A DNA stretch of 64,000 bases from Thalassobius sp049116315 (GTDB taxonomy: Bacteria > Pseudomonadota > Alphaproteobacteria > Rhodobacterales > Rhodobacteraceae), in contig JAGDZD010000001.1 of assembly GCA_049116315.1 (NCBI GenBank), positions 124,001-188,000 on the forward strand. Direction: 5' to 3'. The notes below the pieces were generated by a model. The model was given only the letters and a program-made list of their open reading frames with translations, was not told the origin of the DNA and did not search any database. Every line of letters begins with the position of its first letter. Position 1 is the stretch's first letter. Both the position numbers and the translations under genes were made by a program. Shown piece after piece: positions 8,569 to 16,886 of the stretch.

Positions 8569-10914
8569 TTATTCGCCGTAAGGGATCCAGATGGTTTTGA
8601 CCTCGGTCGCGGCGTTCAGGAACGCACGGCCTTCACCTTCGGATGACATCCAATCGCGGGCCGTCGCATTGTTGACCCAAGTGCGTTTGAGGTTGCCCAC
8701 GCTTCCACGTTCGATCTCTGCCGAGATATCCGAAGACGAGAAACTCCAGACTGAATCCACATCCATATGCTGGGCCAATGTTTTGGCCAGCTCGGCATGT
8801 GTGCCGGTCAGAATGTTGACCACGCCCGCAGGCACGTCAGAGGTTTCAAGGATCTGGTAGAAGTCGGTTGCCGCCAAAGGATAGGCCTCGCTGGCAACCA
8901 GAACCGTTGTATTGCCCATCGCAATTGCGGGCGCCATGACCGAAATAAGACCCAACAGCGGTGCTTCGTCGGCACAAAACGCGCCAATAACACCCGAAGC
9001 TTCGTGCATGGCCAAGGCCACGCCGCGCAGGGGAACACCCTTTGCCTGACCGTCAAATTTGTCGGCCCAAGCGGCATAGGTGAACAGGCGGCGAATCGAG
9101 GTTTCGACCTCCTCTGCCCCTGATTTTCCACCGGTCAGCGCGTCAATCCGCTTGGCAAACTCATCCGCCCGAGCGGATAGGTTTTCCGCGATATAATACA
9201 GGATCTGCGCCCGCAGATGCCCGGTTGTTTTGGCCCAAGACGTTGCCTTGCGCGCGGCCTCAACGGCGTTGCGGATGTCCTTGCGGTTGGCAATTGGCAC
9301 TTCGCCCAGATGTTTTCCCGATTTGGAATAGATATCCCGGCTGTAGCCACCGTCTGGACGTGCTTGCTTGCCACCAATGTACATCTTGGCTGTGCGATCC
9401 AACCCGCCTTCGGATCCATCGTCACCGGCGAAGGCTTCGATCTTTTTCAATGGCTTTGGTTTGACTTTGGACTTGGTGTAAGCCTGCAAACCTTCCCAGC
9501 CCCCTTCGCGGCCATAGCCGCTTTCGCGGACACCGCCAAAACCAGCCGCCGCATCAAAAAGATTGGTGGCATTGACCCAGACAACACCGGCCGCCAGTTT
9601 GGGGGCGACATCCAAAGCCAGATTGACGTTTTCCGTCCAGAGGGTGGCCGCCAGACCATAGCGCGAGTTATTGGCGATCGAGACCGCCTCGGCATGGGTG
9701 CGGAACGTGGTGGCAACCAAAACGGGGCCAAAGATTTCTTCCTGCATCAAAGGGTGCGCAGGCTGCAAACCGGTGATCAAGGTGGGGGGGTAATAGCAGC
9801 CCCCTTCTGGCAAAGAGCCGCGCGACTGATGGATCTCGCCGTCGTCACAGCTGTCGACCAAATCGCTGACGGTCTTGAGCTGAATAGGGTCTGCAAGCGC
9901 GCCCATGTCGATGCATTTGTCCAAGGGATCGCCTAGGCGAAGCTTGTCCATCCGGGTCTTGAGTTTGGCATAGAAGGTTTCGGCAATACCTTCTTGGACC
10001 AGCAAGCGAGAGCCCGCACAGCAGACCTGACCTTGGTTGAACCAAATGGCGTCGACCAGACCTTCGATGGCCGAGTCGATATCGGCGTCGTCAAAGACGA
10101 TATAGGGCGACTTGCCACCCAGTTCGAGGGTCAGACCCTTGCCGCTGCCGGCGGTGGCGCTGCGAATGCGACGCCCCACATCGGTTGAACCGGTAAAGGC
10201 CACTTTGTCGATGTCGCTGTGCGTGGTGATCATCTCGCCAACAGCACCGTCGCCGGTGACAATATTGACCACCCCTTTGGGCAGGCCCGCTTTGCGGCAA
10301 ATGTCGGCAAACAGCAGAGCGGTCAGCGAGGTGTATTCAGCTGGTTTCAACACAACAGTGTTGCCCATCGCCAAGGCAGGGGCCACTTTCCACGCCAGCA
10401 TCAACAAAGGGAAATTCCACGGGATCACCTGACCACAAACACCCAAAGCGTCGCGGTCGGGCAGTTCGGCCTCCATCAGTTGGGCCATGCCCGCGTGATA
10501 ATAGAAATGTCGTTGCGCCAAAGGAATGTCGATGTCTCGCGATTCGCGAATGGGCTTGCCGTTGTCGAGGGTTTCCAGCACCGCAAACAGGCGGGCGTGT
10601 TTCTGCATCAAGCGCGCGATGGCATAGAGATGCTTGGCGCGACCGTGACCCCCCAGCTTTTCCCATTTGGGCTGTGCGGCGCGGGCCGCTTTGACGGCGC
10701 TGTCCACATCTTCTTGGCTTGCTTGGGTGAGCGTGGCCAAAACCTCGCCGTTGGCGGGGTTTTTGGAGGGGAACCCATCGCCCGGAGTGGTGAAGGCACC
10801 ATCAACAAAATGGCCAAAGCGGTCACCTTGGTCGATCAGCCATGCCAGCGCATCGGCGGCGGATTCTGGGGCGGGGCCATAGTCCATGGATTCAAAGATT
10901 TCCTTGACGGTCAT
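8569..10914 (-). CDS. two-domain aldehyde dehydrogenase, ALDH16 type
   Basis: A 781-residue protein made of two ALDH-fold regions, the architecture of the ALDH16 family. The first domain (about 30-490) looks catalytically complete: PWNFP (165-169), general base in LELGGKSP (E264) and nucleophile in NQGQVCCAG (C298/C299). The second domain (about 510-781) is ALDH-like but has no catalytic Cys motif. A bacterial ALDH16 from Loktanella is known to be active, whereas human ALDH16A1 lacks the cysteine. It lies downstream of deoC on the same strand, so acetaldehyde released from deoxyribose phosphate is a plausible substrate; that link is inference. Confidence 0.93.
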   Translation of the reverse strand: MTVKEIFESMDYGPAPESAADALAWLIDQGDRFGHFVDGAFTTPGDGFPSKNPANGEVLATLTQASQEDVDSAVKAARAAQPKWEKLGGHGRAKHLYAIARLMQKHARLFAVLETLDNGKPIRESRDIDIPLAQRHFYYHAGMAQLMEAELPDRDALGVCGQVIPWNFPLLMLAWKVAPALAMGNTVVLKPAEYTSLTALLFADICRKAGLPKGVVNIVTGDGAVGEMITTHSDIDKVAFTGSTDVGRRIRSATAGSGKGLTLELGGKSPYIVFDDADIDSAIEGLVDAIWFNQGQVCCAGSRLLVQEGIAETFYAKLKTRMDKLRLGDPLDKCIDMGALADPIQLKTVSDLVDSCDDGEIHQSRGSLPEGGCYYPPTLITGLQPAHPLMQEEIFGPVLVATTFRTHAEAVSIANNSRYGLAATLWTENVNLALDVAPKLAAGVVWVNATNLFDAAAGFGGVRESGYGREGGWEGLQAYTKSKVKPKPLKKIEAFAGDDGSEGGLDRTAKMYIGGKQARPDGGYSRDIYSKSGKHLGEVPIANRKDIRNAVEAARKATSWAKTTGHLRAQILYYIAENLSARADEFAKRIDALTGGKSGAEEVETSIRRLFTYAAWADKFDGQAKGVPLRGVALAMHEASGVIGAFCADEAPLLGLISVMAPAIAMGNTTVLVASEAYPLAATDFYQILETSDVPAGVVNILTGTHAELAKTLAQHMDVDSVWSFSSSDISAEIERGSVGNLKRTWVNNATARDWMSSEGEGRAFLNAATEVKTIWIPYGE

Positions 10915-10950
10915 AGGTGTGACTTTCCAATTTCAAGCGGCGCAGGGGCG

Positions 10951-10991
10951 CGTTTTCTGAAAGAAAACGGACCGGAATTTGAGAAATTCCG
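10951..10991. other. tandem pair of 8-bp hairpins between deoC and ALDH16
   Basis: Two perfect short stem-loops lie side by side: CGTTTTCT/AGAAAACG (10951-10969, loop GAA) and CGGAATTT/AAATTCCG (10973-10991, loop GAG). Both have 8-bp stems and 3-nt loops. They sit in the 83-bp gap of a co-directional gene pair and may stabilise or attenuate the transcript. Confidence 0.6.
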
Positions 10992-10997
10992 AGCGCG

Positions 10998-11999
10998 TCA
11001 GGCGAGGGCGTGGCGATTGGCGGCTGAATAGGCGCCTGTGATATGATGTTCCAACTGGCGTTCGATGTCCCCCAGCAAGGAGGAGGCCCCGAAGCGGAAC
11101 AGGTCGGGTTGCAACCAGCGATCTCCGAGCTCTTCTTTGATCAGAGCCAGATAGGTCACGGCGTCTTTGGCCTTGGAGATCCCACCTGCAGGTTTGTAGC
11201 CCACCCGGTAGCCGGTGCGATCGTAGTATTCGCGAATGGCGCGGATCATCACCAAGGAGACCGGCAAGGTGGCGTTCACCGATTCTTTGCCGGTGGAGGT
11301 TTTGATAAAGTCAGCCCCCGCCATCATGCAGATCATTGAGGCACGCGCGACGTTGCGCAGCGAGCCCAATTCCCCTGTGGCAAGGATGGCTTTGACATGG
11401 GCGTCACCACAGGCGGCGCGGAAGGCTTTCATTTCGTCATAGAGCGCTTGCCAGTTGCCGCTTAGGACATGGCGGCGCGAGATCACGATATCGATCTCTT
11501 CGGCCCCAGCTTTGACGCCTTCTTCGATTTCGGCGACGCGCAGATGGAACGGGGACAGGCCGGCGGGAAAGCCCGTCGATACGGCGGCCACCGGAATGCC
11601 GCTGCCGTCAAGCGCGGTCACTGCGGGGGAAATCATGTCGTGATACACACAGACCGCCCCAGTGGTGAGCCCTTGCATCCCCAAAGCATCCAGCAATTCA
11701 GCGCGCACCGGTTGGCGGGCTTTGGCGCAAAGGCGGGCCACACGGCCAACCGTGTCGTCGCCAGCCAGCGTGGTCAGGTCGATACAGCTGATCGCCTTGA
11801 GCAACCATGCCGCCTGAAAATCCTTTTTGACCGAACGTCGCCCCGGCAGGGTCGCCGCACGGCGTTCAATTGCTGAGGTGTTGGCTTGAACCCGAAGGGC
11901 CCAGTCCAGATCCAGCTCCATCCCCGGATTGCGAGGTTCGGTAACTTGCGGAAGTTGCGCAAGAGTGTCCTGAGTGTCGGAACGCACGGGCGCCTCCAT
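10998..11999 (-). CDS. deoC: deoxyribose-phosphate aldolase
   Basis: Class I aldolase splitting 2-deoxyribose 5-phosphate into glyceraldehyde 3-phosphate and acetaldehyde, for nucleoside salvage. The 333-residue form is the longer DeoC type seen in alphaproteobacteria and eukaryotes. The Schiff-base lysine lies in DFIKTSTGK, and GYKPAGGISKAKDA supplies the second lysine and phosphate-binding segment. The start is taken at MEAPVRSD (11999); an in-frame ATG at 12026 (MAEKLKS) is also possible, since neither has a strong ribosome-binding site. The ALDH16 gene follows on the same strand after 83 bp. Confidence 0.93.
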   Translation of the reverse strand: MEAPVRSDTQDTLAQLPQVTEPRNPGMELDLDWALRVQANTSAIERRAATLPGRRSVKKDFQAAWLLKAISCIDLTTLAGDDTVGRVARLCAKARQPVRAELLDALGMQGLTTGAVCVYHDMISPAVTALDGSGIPVAAVSTGFPAGLSPFHLRVAEIEEGVKAGAEEIDIVISRRHVLSGNWQALYDEMKAFRAACGDAHVKAILATGELGSLRNVARASMICMMAGADFIKTSTGKESVNATLPVSLVMIRAIREYYDRTGYRVGYKPAGGISKAKDAVTYLALIKEELGDRWLQPDLFRFGASSLLGDIERQLEHHITGAYSAANRHALA

Positions 12000-12076
12000 T
12001 ACGAGCGATTTCAATTTTTCGGCCATTTGGTCAAAAAATCGCACGCAAGTCGCGGATTGGCAAGTCATGCGTTACG

Positions 12077-12796
12077 TTAATTGCCGTCTTTTGCCGTCCG
12101 TTGGTACAGGGCAAAGAGGCCAGCGTGGGTCAAAACGTCTGAATTGACCGTTGTTACAGGCACACCCTGCGTGGTCAGCGCGTGGTGGTAGAGCGCACAG
12201 AGACTGGGGTCACCACAAAGTGACACCTGCTGGCCGAGCCAATAAGGTTTTGCGGCCGCCAGCTCTGCCCCGATCAGATGGCCCGCGATGTCAGCGGGTT
12301 GGTTTGCCAAGGCGGCGCTGCTGAGATGTGTGGCCAGTCGCTCTGGGCGCGACAGGCTGTCAGCAAGCGCGTCTTCGCCAAGCGAGGCCGGCCATTTTGG
12401 GGCCAGCATCTTGATCAACGAGGGCGTGAGATAGCTTTGAAAACTGACGGCCTCATTGGCACTGATTTGCACCCAGTGGGTGCGATCTTGGGTGACGTAA
12501 CAGGCCACACCATCCCAGTTTTCATTGAGCTGGGTCAGCCCGATCAACCATAACCGCACAGGGGCGGGCAGCAGCCCCATTGGCTTGTCTTGGCTCAGAT
12601 CCGTCAAATCCCCAGACGTCGGCAGCACAGGGGCGGGAACAGGGGTGGGGCCAGAACCGGCGCGGACTTGGATGTCGGCTGGGCCAGCTTTGCGGGGGCG
12701 GGCGTTTCGGTCTTGCACAAGGTCTTTACCAGCAAAATCCCAGCTGCGGGTTTTGCCTTCAAATTCGACGAGTCCGGTCCAATAATCTTCTGTCAT
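12077..12796 (-). CDS. DgoK-like (2-keto-3-deoxygalactonokinase-related) protein, shortened
   Basis: A 239-residue protein whose C-terminal two-thirds resembles the DgoK family: LPAPVRLWLIGLTQLNENWDG, then the HLIGAELAAAKPYWLGQQVSLCGDP segment typical of the C-terminal lobe. The N-terminal phosphate-binding part of a true kinase (a DWGTTNLR-like motif) is not seen; only about 25 residues and a Pro-rich linker precede the similarity. It may be a kinase remnant or a repurposed lobe. The start at 12796 (MTEDYWTG) is a choice; the frame stays open upstream. It sits 77 bp upstream of deoC on the same strand. The family assignment comes from recalled motifs and needs a profile search. Confidence 0.55.
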   Translation of the reverse strand: MTEDYWTGLVEFEGKTRSWDFAGKDLVQDRNARPRKAGPADIQVRAGSGPTPVPAPVLPTSGDLTDLSQDKPMGLLPAPVRLWLIGLTQLNENWDGVACYVTQDRTHWVQISANEAVSFQSYLTPSLIKMLAPKWPASLGEDALADSLSRPERLATHLSSAALANQPADIAGHLIGAELAAAKPYWLGQQVSLCGDPSLCALYHHALTTQGVPVTTVNSDVLTHAGLFALYQRTAKDGN

Positions 12797-12854
12797 AGCA
12801 TCGCAGATAGGCAAACTGCTGCGGCAGGTCAATCTGAAGGGGCGGCATTTGAAA

Positions 12855-12880
12855 CGAAAGAGGGGGGCCAAGCCCCCCTC
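12855..12880 (-). terminator. intrinsic terminator of the sseA-aminotransferase transcript
   Basis: A 9-bp stem GAGGGGGGC/GCCCCCCTC (12860-12868 and 12872-12880) with a 3-nt loop lies 24 bp past the stop of the minus-strand aminotransferase. On that strand it is followed by a T-rich run (TCTTTCGTTT). Confidence 0.8.
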
Positions 12881-12904
12881 GGTACCGTATATGGCAGATC
12901 TGAT

Positions 12905-14089
12905 TTAGATCCCTGTGTCGACAATTGCCTTGGCAAGGATTGGCACAGTTGTCTGGTTCAGACCGGCAATATTCAGGCGAGAATCACCAACCATATAGAT
13001 GGCGTACTCTTCGCGCAGGCGCTCGACCATCTCTGGGGTGGTGCCCAAGCGGGAGAACATGCCACGGTGCTGTGCCAAAAAGGCAAAGCGATCAGACCCG
13101 GACAAACGCTGAAGCTCGCCAGCCAATTGTTCGCGAAGACCCAGCATTGACAGGCGCACCTCTTCCAGTTCGGCGGCCCAGTCTGCCCGCAGCGCCGGAT
13201 CTGTCAGGATGGTTGTGACAACGCGCGCGCCGTGATCTGGCGGGAACGAATAGTTTTGCCGGTTCAAGAAGTTCAAAGAGCCTTGGTTCAGGCCTTTTTG
13301 CCCTGCGTCTTGTGAGATCGCCATCAAGATGCCGGTCCGTTCGCGGTACACACCAAAGTTCTTGGAGCAGCTGGCGGCAATCAAGCATTCTGGCACAGAG
13401 GCTGCAACCAAGCGGGTGGCGGCGGCGTCTTCTTCCAGACCGTCTCCAAACCCTTGGTAGGCGATGTCGATCATTGGGATCGCGCCGGTTTTCAACAGCA
13501 CATCCACAACCATCTGCCATTGAACCAAATTCAGGTTGGCGCCGGTTGGGTTGTGGCAGCAGCCATGCAGCAACACAACGTCACCTTCTTTGGCCTGACC
13601 CAAGTCTTCCAACATGCCGTCGAAATCTACGCCCCGGGTGTCATTGTCGAAATACCGATACGAAACGGTGGGCATGTTCATATAGTTCAGAATGCTGACG
13701 TGATTTGGCCAGGTTGGGTTGGACACAAATACACGCGCATCCGGGTTGGCCATGCGGATCAGTTCAAACGCCTGACGCACCGCGCCAGTACCGCCCGGGG
13801 TCGCGGCGGCAGCAATTGTGTTGCGGGGCACGGTTTGATCCAGAACCAAGCTGATCATCGCATCGGCAAAACCGGGATCACCGGCCAAACCAACGTAGCT
13901 TTTGCTTTCTTGGGTTTCCCAAAGCGTCTTTTCCGCAGCCTTCACGGCACGCATCACAGGCGTCACACCTTGGGCGTTCTTATAAACACCAACACCGAGG
14001 TCGATCTTGTTGGGACGCGCATCTTCACGATAGAGCTGCATCAGGGCCAGAATTTTATCGGCGGGTTGTTCTTTTAGATTGCTGAACAT
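12905..14089 (-). CDS. aspartate/aromatic-amino-acid aminotransferase (PLP, fold type I)
   Basis: A 394-residue aminotransferase of the AspC/TyrB subfamily, transferring amino groups between Asp or aromatic amino acids and 2-oxoglutarate. The PLP lysine is in ASCSKNFGVYRERTG, with the cofactor-binding HGCCHNPTGANL motif and NPTWPNHVSIL upstream. The ATG at 14089 (MFSNLKEQPADKILALM) matches the usual family N-terminus. The sseA stop lies only one base upstream, so both are cotranscribed; a hairpin with a T-rich tail follows the gene. Whether it prefers Asp or aromatic substrates cannot be read from the sequence. Confidence 0.93.
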   Translation of the reverse strand: MFSNLKEQPADKILALMQLYREDARPNKIDLGVGVYKNAQGVTPVMRAVKAAEKTLWETQESKSYVGLAGDPGFADAMISLVLDQTVPRNTIAAAATPGGTGAVRQAFELIRMANPDARVFVSNPTWPNHVSILNYMNMPTVSYRYFDNDTRGVDFDGMLEDLGQAKEGDVVLLHGCCHNPTGANLNLVQWQMVVDVLLKTGAIPMIDIAYQGFGDGLEEDAAATRLVAASVPECLIAASCSKNFGVYRERTGILMAISQDAGQKGLNQGSLNFLNRQNYSFPPDHGARVVTTILTDPALRADWAAELEEVRLSMLGLREQLAGELQRLSGSDRFAFLAQHRGMFSRLGTTPEMVERLREEYAIYMVGDSRLNIAGLNQTTVPILAKAIVDTGI

Positions 14090-14090
14090 C

Positions 14091-14948
14091 TCAGGCTTCT
14101 CCAGTAGCGACGGGCACGGTGGGGAAAGCCCCCCATTCAGACCATGAGCCGTCATATAGCGAATGATCCGTTTTGCCCAAACGCTCTAGCGACAGGCTCA
14201 GGATCGCTGCGGTCACACCGGATCCGCAGGTGGTGATTACAGGTTTGGTAAGATCAACACCGGCGGCCTCAAAGATGGCGCGGGTGTCGTCGATTGATTT
14301 CATTGTGCCATCTGCGTTGAGCAGAGTGGAGAAGGGGACATTGCGAGATCCGGGGATATGGCCGGAACGGATGCCTTCTCTGGGTTCGGGCACGGCGCCC
14401 TGAAACCGCTCTGCGCCGCGGGCATCGATGATGACATAGTCGCCAAGTTTTGACGCCGAAGACACCTGAGTGACATCTTTGACGCGCTGAGGCTGGCGTT
14501 GAACGGTCATGTGGCGATCGCGAATGACGGGGGGCTCTGCATCGACGGGGCGACCTTCGGCCTGCCACTTTTTCATACCACCATCCAGAACAGCAATATT
14601 GTCTTGGCCCATCAAGCGGAACAGCCACCAGACACGCGCAGCGGAAAACAGACCATGGGTGTCATAGACAACAACCTGATGGCCATCGCCGACGCCCAGC
14701 GCCCGCACCCGAGACATAAATTTCTCTACCGGCGGGGCCATATGAGGCAAATCGGATCGATGATCCGAGACATCATCGATGTCAAAGTACCGGGCGTTTG
14801 GAATATGGGCGGCTTCGAATTCAGCTTTCGCGTCGCGATCTGAACTCGGCATAAACCACGTCGCATCCAAAATCCGTAGGTCCGGATCTTTCAGATGCGC
14901 TGCCAGCCAATCGGTGGATACAAGCGTTTTTGGATTGTCTTGTGCCAT
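14091..14948 (-). CDS. sseA: 3-mercaptopyruvate / thiosulfate sulfurtransferase
   Basis: Tandem rhodanese protein (285 residues from the start chosen). The inactive N-terminal rhodanese domain holds LRILDATW and DTHGLFSAARVWW. The C-terminal one holds the catalytic loop CGSGVTA, the form typical of 3-mercaptopyruvate sulfurtransferases. It transfers sulfur from mercaptopyruvate to thiols or cyanide in the cytoplasm. The ATG at 14948 is preferred over 14969 because an AGGGGG run lies just before it. It forms a two-gene unit with the downstream aminotransferase, which fits cysteine breakdown: transamination of cysteine gives mercaptopyruvate. Confidence 0.93.
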   Translation of the reverse strand: MAQDNPKTLVSTDWLAAHLKDPDLRILDATWFMPSSDRDAKAEFEAAHIPNARYFDIDDVSDHRSDLPHMAPPVEKFMSRVRALGVGDGHQVVVYDTHGLFSAARVWWLFRLMGQDNIAVLDGGMKKWQAEGRPVDAEPPVIRDRHMTVQRQPQRVKDVTQVSSASKLGDYVIIDARGAERFQGAVPEPREGIRSGHIPGSRNVPFSTLLNADGTMKSIDDTRAIFEAAGVDLTKPVITTCGSGVTAAILSLSLERLGKTDHSLYDGSWSEWGAFPTVPVATGEA

Positions 14949-15006
14949 TTGGGCCCCCTGCAAGCTCACATGACTGCCTACAGCGCAGCGCCCATACAGG
15001 CAAGGG

Positions 15007-15032
15007 TTTGGGCCGGTTCAGACCGGCCCAAA
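15007..15032 (-). terminator. hairpin after the glycine-rich membrane peptide gene
   Basis: Perfect 11-bp stem TTTGGGCCGGT/ACCGGCCCAAA with a 4-nt loop, 3 bp past the stop of the gene at 15036. No clear T-run follows on the minus strand, so termination strength is uncertain. Confidence 0.6.
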
Positions 15033-15035
15033 TGA

Positions 15036-15326
15036 TCATTTTGCGACGAATTTACGAACCATGCCAAGCAAAGCCAGAACCACGCCGCCACCGACGCCGC
15101 CTCCGACGACTTGTTGCAAGATCGCGCCAATGTCCAATCCGGCGATGCCACCTGCGGCACCGGCCATGTCGGGTGCGCCCAGCATCGACATAATTGTGCC
15201 ACCCAGACCGCCACCGACGATCCCGGCAATCGAGTTGACCAACACACCTTGGTTCAGGGATTTTACAGCGGTACCGCTGGCGTTCCCGCCAACTGCGCCG
15301 GCGATTAAACTAATGATAAGTTCCAT
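15036..15326 (-). CDS. small glycine-rich membrane protein (glycine-zipper type), unknown function
   Basis: A 96-residue protein with no family I can name. It opens MELIISLIAGAVGGNASGTA and carries several GxxxG-rich hydrophobic stretches (for example GIVGGGLGGTIMSMLG and QQVVGGGVGGGVVLALLGMV), ending in the basic tail RKFVAK. Such glycine zippers pack membrane helices closely. GGAGGAC precedes the ATG at 15326, supporting a real gene and this start. It stands alone between smpB and sseA, with a hairpin just after the stop. The role is unknown. Confidence 0.75.
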   Translation of the reverse strand: MELIISLIAGAVGGNASGTAVKSLNQGVLVNSIAGIVGGGLGGTIMSMLGAPDMAGAAGGIAGLDIGAILQQVVGGGVGGGVVLALLGMVRKFVAK

Positions 15327-15409
15327 GTACGTCCTCCACGGCCAGTCCTGTAAATGCGCTGTCTGACCTGTCACAGCTTGGCTGTAACTTGGCGCAAAGG
15401 AGACCGTGG

Positions 15410-15444
15410 GAAAAAGGGAAAAGCCGGGCGCATTTCCCCCCGGC
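15410..15444 (-). terminator. intrinsic terminator of smpB
   Basis: GCCGGG (15423-15428) pairs with CCCGGC (15439-15444). On the minus strand the stem is followed by TTTTCCCTTTTTCCC, starting 8 bp past the smpB stop. Confidence 0.7.
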
Positions 15445-15452
15445 GGGAAACG

Positions 15453-15929
15453 CTACTCGCCGTTGCGCAGCAGGCGCTGCTTTTGACGGCCCCAATCACG
15501 CTTGGCTTCGGAGGCGCGTTTGTCGTGGTTCTTTTTACCCTTCGCGATGCCGATCTTTAGCTTCACGATGCCTTTGTGGTTAAAGTACAGCACAATCGGC
15601 ACAAGGGTCATGCCCTTGCGTTGGGTTTCGCTCCACAGGTTGCCCAGCTGTTTCTTCGAGACCAAGAGCTTGCGCCGTCGACGCTCTTCGTGGCCCCACG
15701 TGCGGGCAGGCTCATAAGGAGAGATGTAGGAGTTGATCAACCACAGTTCGCCATCTTCGACCGAGGCATAGCTTTCTGCGATATTGGCAGAGTTCACCCG
15801 CAGTGATTTGACCTCGGACCCCTGCAACAAGATCCCGCATTCCATGTCATCATCGATGGCATAGTCATAGCGCGCACGCCGATTTTCGGCGATCACTTTG
15901 TAATTGGGATCTTCTTTAGGTTTGGCCAT
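15453..15929 (-). CDS. smpB: SsrA-binding protein SmpB
   Basis: Binds tmRNA and carries it to stalled ribosomes for trans-translation. The 158-residue length is normal. The OB-fold core contains ENRRARYDY, ECGILLQGSEVKSLR and the INSYISPYE segment, and the tail is basic (KGKKNHDKR...RDWGRQKQRLLR), as needed for ribosome docking. The tmRNA gene itself is not in this window. A hairpin with T-rich sequence follows, suggesting a single-gene transcript. Confidence 0.97.
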   Translation of the reverse strand: MAKPKEDPNYKVIAENRRARYDYAIDDDMECGILLQGSEVKSLRVNSANIAESYASVEDGELWLINSYISPYEPARTWGHEERRRRKLLVSKKQLGNLWSETQRKGMTLVPIVLYFNHKGIVKLKIGIAKGKKNHDKRASEAKRDWGRQKQRLLRNGE

Positions 15930-16014
15930 TGCGTGTCTTTATCCGGCCTAACGGCCACTGTCCATCACATGGCCTTGGTTTCGCGGCCACGTTCAAAAAC
16001 AAAATTCATCCAAA

Positions 16015-16320
16015 TTAGTCGAGTTCAGTCCAAGGCCAAGGTTTGACCTCGCTGCCGCCAGTTTGATAGCGCACTGCTTTGGCAATCCAAATGCCCAGAT
16101 CGGTGCCGAAATCGGCCAGACGCTGGTTGGGTTGTTTGTTGTTCAACAGCATAAACACGATCTGCAAGACGGTGGCGGCCCACAGAATTGTCTGAGACAA
16201 AGAAATCATCAATGCAATGACCAGCATATAGATCAGCCGGATGAAAAGGTTCTCTTCCTGCTCGGGCTCATTCTGTTCACCCAGCATTCGTCCCATCATT
16301 TTTTCGTCGTCGTTCGCCAT
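16015..16320 (-). CDS. DUF4389 membrane protein
   Basis: A 101-residue protein with an acidic start (MANDDEKMMGRML), a hydrophobic block of two membrane segments (about residues 26-60: LIYMLVIALMISLSQTILWA and VLQIVFMLL), and the conserved QPNQRLADFGTDLGIW stretch typical of DUF4389. Function is unknown for the family. The start at 16320 is preferred over a start four codons upstream because GAGGACGG lies just ahead. It reads away from a palindromic hairpin at 16365-16386. Confidence 0.82.
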   Translation of the reverse strand: MANDDEKMMGRMLGEQNEPEQEENLFIRLIYMLVIALMISLSQTILWAATVLQIVFMLLNNKQPNQRLADFGTDLGIWIAKAVRYQTGGSEVKPWPWTELD

Positions 16321-16364
16321 TTCCGTCCTCACTCATCGTACGCAGCTTGGGTAGCACATTTTCC

Positions 16365-16386
16365 AACCTGAATGCATATTCAGGTT
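16365..16386. other. 9-bp inverted repeat between uraH and the DUF4389 gene
   Basis: AACCTGAAT and ATTCAGGTT are perfect reverse complements around GCAT. The repeat lies 45 bp upstream of the DUF4389 start and 57 bp past the uraH stop. It could be a weak terminator of uraH or an operator of the next gene. Confidence 0.5.
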
Positions 16387-16443
16387 TTCCATAGGTGGCA
16401 CCACATTGGCAACCAGAAGTCGGCAGGAAGACCCAACTGTGCC

Positions 16444-16803
16444 CTAGCTGCCTCGATATGTGCTCATCCCGAAGGGCGAAAGCAATAAGGGGACGTGATA
16501 ATGTGCCTCTGGATCCGAAATTCCGAACCGGATTGGGATCTGATCAAGGAACAAGGGCTCTTCTGTCGCCTGCCCCGTTGCCCGCAAATAGTCGCCCGCA
16601 AAAAAGATCAACTCGTAGGTGCCGGTGTCAAACGCCCCGACAGGCAGGATCGGGCTGTCGGTGCGCCCATCTTCATTGGTCACGGCCTCGGCGATCTTTT
16701 TATGAGAATTGCCGCTGACACGGTACAGCGCGATTTTGATTCCGGCGGCCGGACAACCGCGTGCGGTATCCAAAACATGCGTGGTCAGATATCCTTCAGC
16801 CAT
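16444..16803 (-). CDS. uraH: 5-hydroxyisourate hydrolase (transthyretin-like)
   Basis: Hydrolyses 5-hydroxyisourate, the product of urate oxidation, to OHCU. The 119-residue chain begins YLTTHVLDTARGCPA, which supplies the N-terminal catalytic His, and ends in the YRGS signature of bacterial HIU hydrolases; HYHVPLLLSPFG precedes it. AGGAGC lies just before the ATG at 16803. It is transcribed away from puuE-uraD, which encodes the next step, across a 155-bp region holding a perfect palindrome. Cytoplasmic; no signal peptide. Confidence 0.95.
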   Translation of the reverse strand: MAEGYLTTHVLDTARGCPAAGIKIALYRVSGNSHKKIAEAVTNEDGRTDSPILPVGAFDTGTYELIFFAGDYLRATGQATEEPLFLDQIPIRFGISDPEAHYHVPLLLSPFGMSTYRGS

Positions 16804-16886
16804 AATATGCTCCTTAATCAGGCAAGTGGCGTAGTGGTTGCCAGAAGGATAGGCGGAACTGGACCCGAAACGCACGTCTGAAAGTG

